From Streptomyces xanthophaeus (GTDB taxonomy: Bacteria; Actinomycetota; Actinomycetes; Streptomycetales; Streptomycetaceae): DNA of 64,000 nucleotides. The stretch covers positions 3,100,001 to 3,164,000 of the forward strand of contig NZ_CP076543.1 in NCBI RefSeq assembly GCF_030440515.1, in the 5' to 3' direction. Positions 35,969 to 44,360 of the stretch are shown here, piece by piece (positions within the stretch are counted from its first letter, which is position 1; the number at the start of each line of letters is the position of its first letter). A program made the translations under genes and the position numbers. The notes beneath the pieces are model-generated. The model did not search any database. It had not been told where the DNA came from and saw nothing but the letters and a program-made list of their open reading frames with translations.

Positions 35969-36688
35969 ATGACAGGTACTTTCAAGCCCGGGAACTCCGC
36001 GGCGCGGAGCGCGCCGCGGAGCCCCGCGCAGGGCCCGCGCTGGGCACCCGGGGAGCAGATCCTCTGGCGCTACCGCGATCACGCCCCGGGCCTGAAGGGC
36101 CCGGTCCACATCTGCCGCCCGGTGACCGTGGTCCAGGACACGGACGAGCTGCTGGCGGTGTGGATGGCCCCCGGCACCGAGTGCGTCAAGCCGGTCCTCG
36201 CCGACGGCACCTCCGTCCACGAGGAACCGCTCGCCACCCGCTACACCGCGCCGCGGACGACCGTACGGTCGCGCTGGTTCGGCGGCGGCGTCCTGAAACT
36301 GGCCCGGCCCGGGGACTCCTGGTCGGTGTGGCTGTTCTGGGGCCCCGGCTGGCAGTTCAAGAACTGGTACGTGAACCTGGAGGAGCCGCGCTCGCGCTGG
36401 GCCGGCGGGGTGGATTCCGTGGACCACTTCCTGGACATCGCCGTCTACCCGGACCGCAGTTGGAAGTGGCTGGACGAGGACGAGTTCGCGCAGGCGCAGC
36501 GGTGCGGTCTGATGGACCGTGAGCAGGCCGACCGGGTACGGGAGGCGGGCCGTGCGGCGGTCGAGGTGATCACGCGATGGGGAGCCCCGTTCTCCGGCGG
36601 CTGGGAGGACTGGCGGCCGGATCCGGCCTGGAGAATTCCGGCCCTTCCGGAGGACTGGGACCGCACCCCGACGCATATGACCTCATGA
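35969..36688 (+). CDS. DUF402 domain protein
   Basis: 239 residues. The DUF402 region spans ~50-205: HICRPVTVVQDTDELLAVWM, then the aromatic block WSVWLFWGPGWQFKNWYVNL and VDHFLDIAVYPDRSWKWLDE. The Asp/Glu set (VDHFLDIAVYPD, DEDEF) is the metal-binding pattern of DUF402/FomD-like phosphohydrolases. Some family members hydrolyse nucleoside diphosphates or CMP-phosphonates; the substrate here is unknown. Confidence 0.88.
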   Translation: MTGTFKPGNSAARSAPRSPAQGPRWAPGEQILWRYRDHAPGLKGPVHICRPVTVVQDTDELLAVWMAPGTECVKPVLADGTSVHEEPLATRYTAPRTTVRSRWFGGGVLKLARPGDSWSVWLFWGPGWQFKNWYVNLEEPRSRWAGGVDSVDHFLDIAVYPDRSWKWLDEDEFAQAQRCGLMDREQADRVREAGRAAVEVITRWGAPFSGGWEDWRPDPAWRIPALPEDWDRTPTHMTS

Positions 36689-36997
36689 GACCCTTGATGC
36701 GCCCCCAGGGTTCAAACGTAGGATCGTCCTCCACGAGATCACGCGCGCGGGACGGTGCGGTGGATGCACCGTTGTGCAAGTGTCGCTCCGCACGCGGGAT
36801 TTGACCGGAGGTCGGACGCACGACGAGAGGCGACGAGGGGGCGAGGGTCCGTCAGGGGCACCTCCCGGCCGGAGGTGGCGAGAGAAGTTTGGGGCAGGAA
36901 CCTCGGGGTGATGGTGCCCGGGCCGCTGAGCGGGTATACCGCGACTGACCGAGTTGAGTGCAGCGCACATCGAGCGCAAACGGACGGAAATCCACGC
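36689..36997. other. 309-bp gap upstream of the phosphatase gene
   Basis: No convincing gene. The frame of the phosphatase continues open upstream but has no ribosome site and shows no coding bias. A weak inverted repeat (GGTGC-N7-GCACC, near 36755-36771) is present. The gap presumably holds the promoter. Confidence 0.5.
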
Positions 36998-39295
36998 GTG
37001 ACGGAGTACCCCACCTCCCAGGAGGGCCCGCAGCCCGTCGCCTCCGGCGGAGGTACGGACGAGTCCGGCCACGGCAAGGCGCCCATCGCCGCCACCGAGG
37101 CCGTACGCACGCATGCCGCGAGCGCCGGTACCGGCCCGGCGACCGAGCCGGACGGTGCGGCCGCCGCCGCGGCCTCCGACGTGCGCGCGGCCCGCTCCGC
37201 GGCGGGCGCGGGCGGTTCCGCCGGGCTCCCCCGGCCCCGCCGCAACGCGGCCGCCCCCGGCGACGTACCGGCCGCGGCCGAGCCCGGCGAGGGCGCGGCC
37301 CGTCCCCGGCCCGGTGCGAGCGCCCTCGACACGCCGACCGGGGCGGCCGGGGCGACCGGGCACGGCGGTCCCGCCGAGGCACCGCGCCCGCGCGGCGGGA
37401 GTGACGGCATCGACGACGACGGCGACGACGGCCCCCTGGCCGGCACGACGACGAGCGGTGAGGGCGGGGCCGGCCGCCACGGAGGCGGCAGCGTACCGGC
37501 CGGGGAGGCGACCGCCGCGCGCCGCGAGGGGGACCGGCTGCGCTTCGTCGGCGCCGCCACCCGGCGGATCGCCCGCGGCATCGACCTCGACGAGATCGTG
37601 CTGGGTCTGTGCCGGGCCACCGTGCCGACCTTCTCCGACGCCATCCTCGTCTACCTGCGCGACCCGCTCCCGGTCGGCGACGAGCGGCCCGTCGGCCCGG
37701 TCGTTTTAAGGCTCCGGCGCACCGACCGGCTCCGGCCGATCGACGACCTGACCGACATCAGCAGCACCATCGGCGCGGGGATGGACCTCGCCGGGGCCGC
37801 GGGGGCCACCGGCGAGCTCGACTTCAGCCAGTTGCCGCTGGTCGGCCCGCAGGGTGACCTGCCCGCGGCCGAGCTGTGCGAGATCCGGCCCGGCGGCGCG
37901 CTCGCCGAGGTGCTGCGCGGCGTACGGCCCGTCTTCGGGTCCTCCGCCGCCGCCCGGGCCGCGCTGCCCGAGCTGCTCGGCGTCGACCACCCGCTGCCGC
38001 GAGGCAACCGGGCCGTCCTCGCGCCCCTGCGCGGCCGCCGCCGGGTGATCGGCGCCGCGGTCTTCCTGCGCAGCCCCGAGCGGCCCGCCTTCGAGCAGAA
38101 CGATCTCCTGGTCGCCGCCCAGCTGGCCACCCACACCGCGCTCGGCATCGACAAGGCGGTGCTGTACGGCCGCGAGGCCTACATCGCCGACGAGTTGCAG
38201 CGCACCATGCTGCCCGACAGCCTTCCGCAGCCCACCGGGGTGCGGCTCGCCTCCCGCTACCTGCCCGCCGCCGAGACGGCCCGGGTCGGCGGCGACTGGT
38301 ACGACGCCATACCGCTGCCCGGCAGCCGCGTCGCGCTCGTCGTCGGCGACGTCATGGGCCACTCCATGACCTCCGCCGCGATCATGGGCCAGCTGCGCAC
38401 CACCGCGCAGACCCTCGCGCAGCTGGACCTGCCGCCCGCCGAGGTCCTGCACCACCTGGACGAGCAGGCGCAGCGCCTCGGCTCCGACCGCATGGCCACC
38501 TGCCTGTACGCCGTCTACGATCCCGTCGCGCACCGGATCACCATCGCCAACGCGGGCCATCCGCCGCCCGTGCTGCTGCACCTGGGCGGCCGCGCCGAGG
38601 TGCTCCGCGTACCGCCGGGCGCGCCCATCGGCGTCGGCGGCGTGGACTTCGAGGCCGTGGAGCTGGACGCGCCCGCCGGGGGCACCCTGCTGCTCTACAC
38701 CGACGGCCTGGTGGAATCGCGCCTGCGGGACGTGTGGACCGGCATCGAGCAGCTCCGCGAGCGCCTCGCCACCACCGCCCAGCTGACCGGCCTGGACCAC
38801 CCGCCGCCGCTGGAGGCGCTCTGCGACGACGTCCTGGACATGCTCGGCCCGGGCGACCGGGACGACGACATCGCGCTGCTCGCGGCCCGGTTCGACGGGA
38901 TCGCGCCCAGCGACGTCGCGTACTGGTTCCTGGACCCGGAGGAGACCGCCCCGGGCCGGGCCCGCCGGTTCGCCCGCCGCGCCCTGACCCGGTGGGGCCT
39001 GGAGGAGCTGAGCGACTCGCTCGAACTGCTGGTCAGCGAGGTGGTCACCAATGCCGTCCGGTACGCGGAGCGGCCCGTGACCCTGCGCCTGCTGCGTACG
39101 GACGTACTGCGCTGCGAGGTCGGCGACGACTCGCCGCAGCTGCCGCGCCAGCGCCGGGCCCGGGACACGGACGAGGGCGGCCGCGGCCTGTTCCTGGTCA
39201 ACCGGATGGCACGCCGCTGGGGTGCGACGCGGCTCAGCAGCGGAAAGGTCGTCTGGTTCGAGCTGTCGCTGCCGGGGGCGCCCGAGCGGCGCTGA
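36998..39295 (+). CDS. GAF-SpoIIE phosphatase-HATPase fusion (PP2C-type stress regulator)
   Basis: 765 residues from the GTG at 36998. Residues 1-165 are disordered and rich in Ala, Gly and Pro. Residues ~170-390 form a GAF-like sensor. DELQRTMLPDSLPQPTGVRL (~398) opens the SpoIIE/PP2C phosphatase, with metal Asp in GGDWYDA (~430), VVGDVMGHS, ANAGHPPPV and DDDIALLAARF (~623). The C-terminal anti-sigma-like HATPase carries SEVVTNAVRYAE (N box, ~678) and DEGGRGLFLVN (G box, ~727). The protein thus joins a phosphatase and an RsbW-like kinase of partner switching, which probably act on STAS anti-anti-sigma factors in Streptomyces stress or development control. No substrate is encoded nearby. Confidence 0.93.
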   Translation: MTEYPTSQEGPQPVASGGGTDESGHGKAPIAATEAVRTHAASAGTGPATEPDGAAAAAASDVRAARSAAGAGGSAGLPRPRRNAAAPGDVPAAAEPGEGAARPRPGASALDTPTGAAGATGHGGPAEAPRPRGGSDGIDDDGDDGPLAGTTTSGEGGAGRHGGGSVPAGEATAARREGDRLRFVGAATRRIARGIDLDEIVLGLCRATVPTFSDAILVYLRDPLPVGDERPVGPVVLRLRRTDRLRPIDDLTDISSTIGAGMDLAGAAGATGELDFSQLPLVGPQGDLPAAELCEIRPGGALAEVLRGVRPVFGSSAAARAALPELLGVDHPLPRGNRAVLAPLRGRRRVIGAAVFLRSPERPAFEQNDLLVAAQLATHTALGIDKAVLYGREAYIADELQRTMLPDSLPQPTGVRLASRYLPAAETARVGGDWYDAIPLPGSRVALVVGDVMGHSMTSAAIMGQLRTTAQTLAQLDLPPAEVLHHLDEQAQRLGSDRMATCLYAVYDPVAHRITIANAGHPPPVLLHLGGRAEVLRVPPGAPIGVGGVDFEAVELDAPAGGTLLLYTDGLVESRLRDVWTGIEQLRERLATTAQLTGLDHPPPLEALCDDVLDMLGPGDRDDDIALLAARFDGIAPSDVAYWFLDPEETAPGRARRFARRALTRWGLEELSDSLELLVSEVVTNAVRYAERPVTLRLLRTDVLRCEVGDDSPQLPRQRRARDTDEGGRGLFLVNRMARRWGATRLSSGKVVWFELSLPGAPERR

Positions 39296-39310
39296 TCGCC
39301 CGACCGTGCG

Positions 39311-39356
39311 AAGCCCGCCGCCCCGCAGCCTTGGAAGGCTGCGGGGCGGCGGGCTT
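39311..39356. terminator. Bidirectional terminator, phosphatase/PBP
   Basis: AAGCCCGCCGCCCCGCAGCC (39311-39330) pairs exactly with 39337-39356 around TTGGAA. It separates the convergent phosphatase and PBP genes. Confidence 0.88.
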
Positions 39357-39373
39357 TCGTGGGCCTGCGGGGC

Positions 39374-41644
39374 CTAGTGCTCGGGCACCAGCGGCGGGTC
39401 CGGCGGCTTGGGACCGTTGGTCTTGGTCGCCGTGGGCGTCGGGGTCGGCGTCGTCGGGGTCGGCGACGTCGGGGTCGTCTTGGTCGCCGTGGGCGTCGGG
39501 GTCGGCGTCGGGGACTGCGGCGGGCTGCTGCTGGCCGCCGGGGCGCTGGAGGACGGCGACGTCGACGGCGTCGGCGAGGCGCTGCGGGACGGCGTCTGCA
39601 CGGCGCCCATCTCCGCCTCGCTCAGCTGGAACTTGCCCGCGTTGCCCTTGAGGACGGCGAGCGTGTACGCCTTCCAGATCGAGGCCGGGAAGCTGGAGCC
39701 GCCGAGTCGGCCGAGGCCGGCCGTACCGGTCAGGGTGACCTGCTTGGCGGTGACGGGCTCCTCTCCGAAGATCGCGACGACGGTGACCAGCTCCGGGGTG
39801 AACCCGGAGAACCAGCCGGAGACGTTGTTCTCGGTGGTACCGGTCTTGCCGGCGGCCTCGTAGGCGCTGCTGCGGACCTTGTTGCCGGAGCCGCCTTCGT
39901 CGTTGACGACGCCCGTGAGCACCTTGGTGACGGTGTCGGCGGTCTGGCGGCTGATGGCCTGGGAACCGATGGGCTGGGCCGGCGCGACCTCGCGGTCCTT
40001 GTGCTCGGCCTTCTTGATGATGGTCGGCGTGACCTTCTTGCCGTGGTTGTCGAACGTGGCGTAGACGCCCGCCATCTCCACGGTGTTGGCGCTCATGGTG
40101 CCGAGCGACATGGCCGGCTTGTCCTCGGGCCAGCCCTCACGGTCCTTCATGCCGAGGGCCAGGGCCGTCTTCTTCACGTTGCGCGGCTCGACGTCCACGA
40201 TCATCTGCGCGTAGACGGAGTTGACCGAGAAGTTGGTCGCTTCCTGGACCGTCATCATCGGGGTGCCGAAGTTGCGGTCTTCCTGGTTCTGCGGGGCGAA
40301 CGGGATGTCGCTGCCGACGACCGCGCGCTTGCTGGTGCCGTCGTAGAGCGCGTTCGGCGTGATCGGCTTGTTGTCCTGCGTCTTCGCCCCGTTCTCCAGC
40401 GCGGAGGCGAGCACGATCGGCTTGAAGGTCGAGCCCGGCTGGTAGTCCTTGCGCAGGGCGTTGCTCGACCAGTGGTCCTTCAGGCTCGTACCGCCGTACA
40501 TCGCGACGATCGCGCCGGTCTTCGGGTCCACGGAGGTGGCACCGGCCTGCACGCTCTGGTCCTGGGGCTTGCCCTTGGTGTCCTTGCGGTCGAGCTTGGA
40601 CTCCAGCTCGTCCTGGACGGCCTTCTCCAGCGCTTCCTGCTTCTTCGCGTCGATGTTCAGCGTGAACGTCCAGCCACCGGCGTCGATCAGCTTCTTCTCG
40701 ACGCCCTGGGCGTTGAGCTCGGCCTCGGCCGCCTGGACCAGGTAGCCCTTCTGGCCGTCCATGCCCATCGGCGGCTGCGGCGGAATCGGCTCGGCGAACT
40801 TCGACGCCTTGCGCTTGGCCTCGTCCAGCTTGCCGTTCTCGACCATGTTCACGAGGGTGGCCTCGTAGCGGATCGTGATCCGCTTCTTGGTGTCGGCGCT
40901 GGCGGTCGACCAGTCGTACTGGCTGGGGGCCTGGACGAGGGTGGCGAGGTACGCACCCTGCTCCAGCGTCAACTGACCGACGTCGACGCCGTAGTAGGCC
41001 TGGGCGGCCGCCTGGATGCCGTACGCGCCGCGCCCGAAGTAGCTGGTGTTCAGGTAGCCCGCGAGGATCTCGGGCTTCTTCATGCGCTGGTCGACCTTGA
41101 GGGAGATCACCAGCTCCTTGAGCTTGCGGCTCGCCGTCTGATCCTGGGTCAAGTAGTAGTTCTTGACGTACTGCTGGGTGATCGTGGAGCCACCGGCCTT
41201 GCCCCGCCCGGTGGCCGTGTTCCACAGACCGCGGGCCAGACCCTTGAAGTCCACGCCCTGGTCGTTGCGGAAGGACTTGTTCTCGATCGCGATGAACGCC
41301 TCCTGCACGTCCATCGGGATCTTGTCGATCGCCAGGATCTCGCGGTTGACCTTGCCCTTGCTGGCCATGATCGTGCCGTCTGAGTACTTGTAGACGTTGC
41401 TCTGCTGGAGCGCCTGCTTGTTGGGGTCCGGCTCTTCCACGTAGAAGTACAGGGCGACCAGGGCGCCCATGCCGAGCAGGGCCAGTCCGAAGAACGTGCC
41501 CAGGATCTTCTTCCAGGTGAAGAAGCGGCGTATGCCGGTGCGTTTGCCGGTACTTCCGCTTCCCTCGGTGCCCTGCGCGCGTCCGCTCGGCGCACGCCGC
41601 GCACCGCGCTGCTGCTGCGCCTTACGCACTTCTGCTCGGCCCAT
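39374..41644 (-). CDS. Class A penicillin-binding protein
   Basis: 756 residues. A basic cytoplasmic tail precedes one membrane helix (~48-68). In the GT51 transglycosylase, QEAFIAIENKSFRNDQGVDF carries the catalytic Glu (~118), followed by GGSTITQQYVKN and RKLKELVISLKVDQRMKKPE. The transpeptidase has SxxK in PGSTFK (~404), SVN (~471) and KTGTT (~599), all intact. The C-terminal ~95 residues are a Pro/Thr/Ser tail with repeated TPTPT units. It polymerises and cross-links peptidoglycan outside the membrane. Confidence 0.95.
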   Translation of the reverse strand: MGRAEVRKAQQQRGARRAPSGRAQGTEGSGSTGKRTGIRRFFTWKKILGTFFGLALLGMGALVALYFYVEEPDPNKQALQQSNVYKYSDGTIMASKGKVNREILAIDKIPMDVQEAFIAIENKSFRNDQGVDFKGLARGLWNTATGRGKAGGSTITQQYVKNYYLTQDQTASRKLKELVISLKVDQRMKKPEILAGYLNTSYFGRGAYGIQAAAQAYYGVDVGQLTLEQGAYLATLVQAPSQYDWSTASADTKKRITIRYEATLVNMVENGKLDEAKRKASKFAEPIPPQPPMGMDGQKGYLVQAAEAELNAQGVEKKLIDAGGWTFTLNIDAKKQEALEKAVQDELESKLDRKDTKGKPQDQSVQAGATSVDPKTGAIVAMYGGTSLKDHWSSNALRKDYQPGSTFKPIVLASALENGAKTQDNKPITPNALYDGTSKRAVVGSDIPFAPQNQEDRNFGTPMMTVQEATNFSVNSVYAQMIVDVEPRNVKKTALALGMKDREGWPEDKPAMSLGTMSANTVEMAGVYATFDNHGKKVTPTIIKKAEHKDREVAPAQPIGSQAISRQTADTVTKVLTGVVNDEGGSGNKVRSSAYEAAGKTGTTENNVSGWFSGFTPELVTVVAIFGEEPVTAKQVTLTGTAGLGRLGGSSFPASIWKAYTLAVLKGNAGKFQLSEAEMGAVQTPSRSASPTPSTSPSSSAPAASSSPPQSPTPTPTPTATKTTPTSPTPTTPTPTPTATKTNGPKPPDPPLVPEH

Positions 41645-41876
41645 CGCTCCCGCTCCGCTCGATTTCCCCCCCGACGTCAGCTCAGAAAGCTAACACCGCA
41701 GGCTGTGACAAAAGTTGGCCAACCATGACTAATTACGGTCATTTCGGACGTGAGAATCAGCACCCGCGTCATGGGAACCGACGCCCACCTAAGCCGAAGG
41801 GTTGCTGTAGCGCAAAAAAGTGATATCACTTTGCTAGACGGCCCGACCGGCCGTGAGCTGAGAAACGGGGCAAATC

Positions 41877-42785
41877 ATGACGAACGAAAATGCCACCCCA
41901 GACGGAGTAAGGGAGTTCACCGCGCGCAGCGTCGGCGGCGGACTGGCACTGCTGCTCGGTCTCGTGGGTCTGCTGGCGAGTGCGGGCCTGATCGTGGCCG
42001 GCTCGGCGGCCACGGCCGTCGCGGCCAAGGTGGCCCTCATATCGCTCGGCGTGCTCCTGAGCCTGGTCTCCACGTTCGCGATGTGCGGGCTGAACACGGT
42101 GGCGCCGGGCGAGGCCCGGGTCGTCCAGCTGTTCGGCCGCTACAAGGGCACCATCCGCACCGACGGGCTGCGCTGGGTCAACCCGCTGACCTCCCGCGAG
42201 AAGATCTCCACCCGGGTGCGCAACCACGAGACGGCCGTCCTGAAGGTCAACGACGCCTACGGCAACCCGATCGAGCTGGCGGCGGTCGTGGTGTGGCGGG
42301 TCGAGGACACGGCCCGGGCCACGTTCGAGGTCGAGGACTTCACGGAGTTCGTCGAGACCCAGACCGAGGCTGCGGTCCGGCACATCGCCATCGAGTACCC
42401 CTACGACGCGCACGACGAGGGCGGCCTGTCGCTGCGCGGGAACGCCGAGGAGATCACCGAGAAGCTGGCGGTCGAACTGCACGACCGCGTCGACGCGGCC
42501 GGGGTCCACATCATCGAGTCCCGCTTCACGCACCTCGCGTACGCTCCGGAGATCGCCTCCGCGATGCTCCAGCGCCAGCAGGCGGGCGCGGTCGTGGCGG
42601 CGCGCAAGCAGATCGTGGAAGGCGCGGTGGGCATGGTCGAACTGGCACTGACCCGGCTGGCGGAGCAGGACATCGTGGACCTGGACCCCGAGCGCAAGGC
42701 GGCCATGGTCTCGAACCTGATGGTCGTCCTGTGCGGCGACCGCGCCGCCCAGCCGGTGGTCAACACGGGAACCCTCTACCAGTGA
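41877..42785 (+). CDS. SPFH/band-7 domain membrane protein
   Basis: 302 residues. Two membrane helices are at ~20-43 and ~46-68. An SPFH domain follows ([20 protein letters not shown], then [20 protein letters not shown], then [16 protein letters not shown]). A helical end contains [20 protein letters not shown], as in stomatin-like proteins. It probably forms membrane-associated oligomers; the cargo is unknown. Its stop overlaps the next small gene (GTGA), so the two are coupled. It is not closely similar to the SPFH-like protein at 6.5 kb. Confidence 0.9.
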   Translation: MTNENATPDGVREFTARSVGGGLALLLGLVGLLASAGLIVAGSAATAVAAKVALISLGVLLSLVSTFAMCGLNTVAPGEARVVQLFGRYKGTIRTDGLRWVNPLTSREKISTRVRNHETAVLKVNDAYGNPIELAAVVVWRVEDTARATFEVEDFTEFVETQTEAAVRHIAIEYPYDAHDEGGLSLRGNAEEITEKLAVELHDRVDAAGVHIIESRFTHLAYAPEIASAMLQRQQAGAVVAARKQIVEGAVGMVELALTRLAEQDIVDLDPERKAAMVSNLMVVLCGDRAAQPVVNTGTLYQ

Positions 42786-43015
42786 CCCCCGGCGGCGAGG
42801 AGAAACCGGCGGGCCGGCAGGCGCGCAAGCAGGTGCTGCTGCGGCTCGACCCGCAGGTGTACGACGCGCTGGCCCGCTGGGCGGGCGAGGAACTGCGCAG
42901 CGCCAACGCGCAGATCGAGTTCCTGCTCCGCCGGGCCCTCGCCGAGGCCGGGCGCCTCCCCTCGGCCCCCGGCCCCATCCCGCGCCGGGGACGCCCCCCG
43001 AAGCCCTCGGAATGA
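42782..43015 (+). CDS. Small ribbon-helix-helix-like protein coupled to the SPFH gene
   Basis: 77 residues from the GTG at 42782, which overlaps the SPFH stop (GTGA). [20 protein letters not shown] and [20 protein letters not shown] follow the strand-helix-helix pattern of Arc/CopG-type proteins. A basic Pro-rich tail follows (IPRRGRPPK). It could bind DNA, or be an adaptor for the SPFH protein. There is no toxin gene, so an antitoxin role is unlikely. Confidence 0.75.
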   Translation: MTPGGEEKPAGRQARKQVLLRLDPQVYDALARWAGEELRSANAQIEFLLRRALAEAGRLPSAPGPIPRRGRPPKPSE

Positions 43016-43017
43016 TG

Positions 43018-43061
43018 CGCACGCCCGGTGGGGCCGGATGTCCGGCCCCACCGGGCGTGCG
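43018..43061 (+). terminator. Strong hairpin after the SPFH-RHH operon
   Basis: A 20-bp exact stem (43018-43037 with 43042-43061) around ATGT starts two bases past the stop and ends ~50 bases before the next promoter region. Confidence 0.85.
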
Positions 43062-43113
43062 GCGTCCCGGAACCCGGCGCCGGCCGGCTCCCGTCCGACC
43101 CCCGCCCGCCTTC

Positions 43114-43141
43114 TATACACTCCGCGTATACACACGGTGTA
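43114..43141. promoter_or_regulatory. Predicted PadR operator of the ABC exporter operon
   Basis: TATACAC occurs twice (43114-43120 and 43127-43133). The second copy begins the palindrome TACAC-ACG-GTGTA (43129-43141), and ATAC-N7-GTAT spans the two. It ends 11 bases before the padR ATG. PadR repressors bind such A/T-rich dyads (ATGTACAT-like), so autoregulation is likely. Confidence 0.55.
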
Positions 43142-43152
43142 GAGTCGCGGTC

Positions 43153-43677
43153 ATGTCCATCGGTCACACCCTCCTGGGCCTCCTAGAGGCCGGCCCGCGC
43201 CACGGCTACGACCTCAAGCGCACCTTCGACGAGAAGTTCGGCCACGACCGCCCCCTCGCGTACGGGCAGGTCTACTCGACCATGTCCCGCCTCCTGAAGA
43301 ACGGCCTCGTCGAGGTCGACGGGATAGAGAGCGGCGGCGGCCCCGACCGCAAGCGGTACGCCATCACCGACGCCGGCATCACCGACGTCGGGGCCTGGCT
43401 CTCGCAGCCCGAGAAGCCCGAGCCGTACCTCCACTCGACCCTCTACACGAAGGTCGTCCTCGCCCTGCTCACCGGCCGCCGCGCCGACGAGCTGCTGGAC
43501 ACCCAGCGCGCCGAGCACCTGCGCCTCATGCGCATCCTCACCCAGCGCAAGCGCAAGGGGGACATCGCCGACCAGCTGGTGTGCGACCACGCCCTCTTCC
43601 ACCTGGAGGCCGACCTGCGGTGGCTGGAGCTCACCGCGGCCCGCCTCGACCAGCTCGCCCGGGAGGTACGCCGATGA
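43153..43677 (+). CDS. PadR-family regulator of the ABC exporter
   Basis: 174 residues. The winged helix covers 1-80 (LLGLLEAGPRHGYDLKRTFD, YGQVYSTMSRLLKNGLVEVD, GPDRKRYAITDAG). A helical C-terminal dimer domain (AcrR/Vir-C-like) follows. It is of the longer PadR type (PadR-s1) that senses phenolics or drugs. Its stop overlaps the ABC ATPase start by ATGA, so regulator, ATPase and permease form one operon with a dyad operator upstream. Confidence 0.92.
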   Translation: MSIGHTLLGLLEAGPRHGYDLKRTFDEKFGHDRPLAYGQVYSTMSRLLKNGLVEVDGIESGGGPDRKRYAITDAGITDVGAWLSQPEKPEPYLHSTLYTKVVLALLTGRRADELLDTQRAEHLRLMRILTQRKRKGDIADQLVCDHALFHLEADLRWLELTAARLDQLAREVRR

Positions 43678-44360
43678 CCCCGGCCGGCTCGCTGCTCGCG
43701 GCCACGGACCTGCGCAAGGCGTACGGGACCACCAACGCCCTCGACGGCGCCGAGTTCTCCATCCACGCCGGCGAGGTCGTCGCCGTCATGGGCCCCTCCG
43801 GCTCGGGCAAGTCGACCCTGCTGCACTGCCTCGCGGGCATCGTCCCGCCCGACTCCGGCTCCATCACCTACGCCGGCCGCGAGCTCACCTCCATGAGCGA
43901 CGCCGAGCGCAGCGAGCTGCGCCGCACCGAGTTCGGCTTCGTCTTCCAGTTCGGCCAGCTCGTACCGGAGCTGACCTGCGTGGAGAACGTCGCCCTCCCG
44001 CTGCGCCTGACCGGCGTCAAGCGCAAGGAGGCCGAACGCACCGCCCTGCGCCGGATGGAACAGCTCCAGGTGGAGGACCTCGGCGCCAAGCGGCCCGGCG
44101 AGATATCCGGCGGCCAGGGGCAGCGCGTCGCCGTCGCCCGCGCCCTCGTGACGGGCCCCCGGGTGATCTTCGCCGACGAGCCCACCGGCGCCCTCGACTC
44201 CCTCAACGGCGAACTCGTCATGCAGCTGCTCACCGAGGCCGCCCGGTCCGCGAACGCCGCGGTCGTACTCGTGACGCACGAGACGCGCGTGGCCGCCTAC
44301 TCCGACCGCGAGATCGTCGTACGCGACGGCAAATCCCGCGACATGGAGCGGATCGTATGA
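43674..44360 (+). CDS. ABC transporter ATP-binding protein (MacB/LolD-type)
   Basis: 228 residues. Walker A is MGPSGSGKSTLL. The Q-loop region is FGFVFQFGQLVPELTCVENV. The signature is ISGGQGQRVAVARALV, a variant with Q-G in place of the usual Q-Q (SGGQ-Q-R). Walker B is VIFADEPTGALD, and the switch His lies in VLVTHETRVAA. It powers the FtsX-like permease encoded next, overlapping by ATGA. This class exports peptides, lipids or antibiotics without a full transport channel (mechanotransmission). Confidence 0.95.
   Translation: MTPAGSLLAATDLRKAYGTTNALDGAEFSIHAGEVVAVMGPSGSGKSTLLHCLAGIVPPDSGSITYAGRELTSMSDAERSELRRTEFGFVFQFGQLVPELTCVENVALPLRLTGVKRKEAERTALRRMEQLQVEDLGAKRPGEISGGQGQRVAVARALVTGPRVIFADEPTGALDSLNGELVMQLLTEAARSANAAVVLVTHETRVAAYSDREIVVRDGKSRDMERIV

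Noticed and set aside
41877..43015. Toxin-antitoxin pair with the RHH-like protein as antitoxin
   Set aside because: The partner is a membrane SPFH protein, not a toxin, and the order and coupling do not fit known TA modules.
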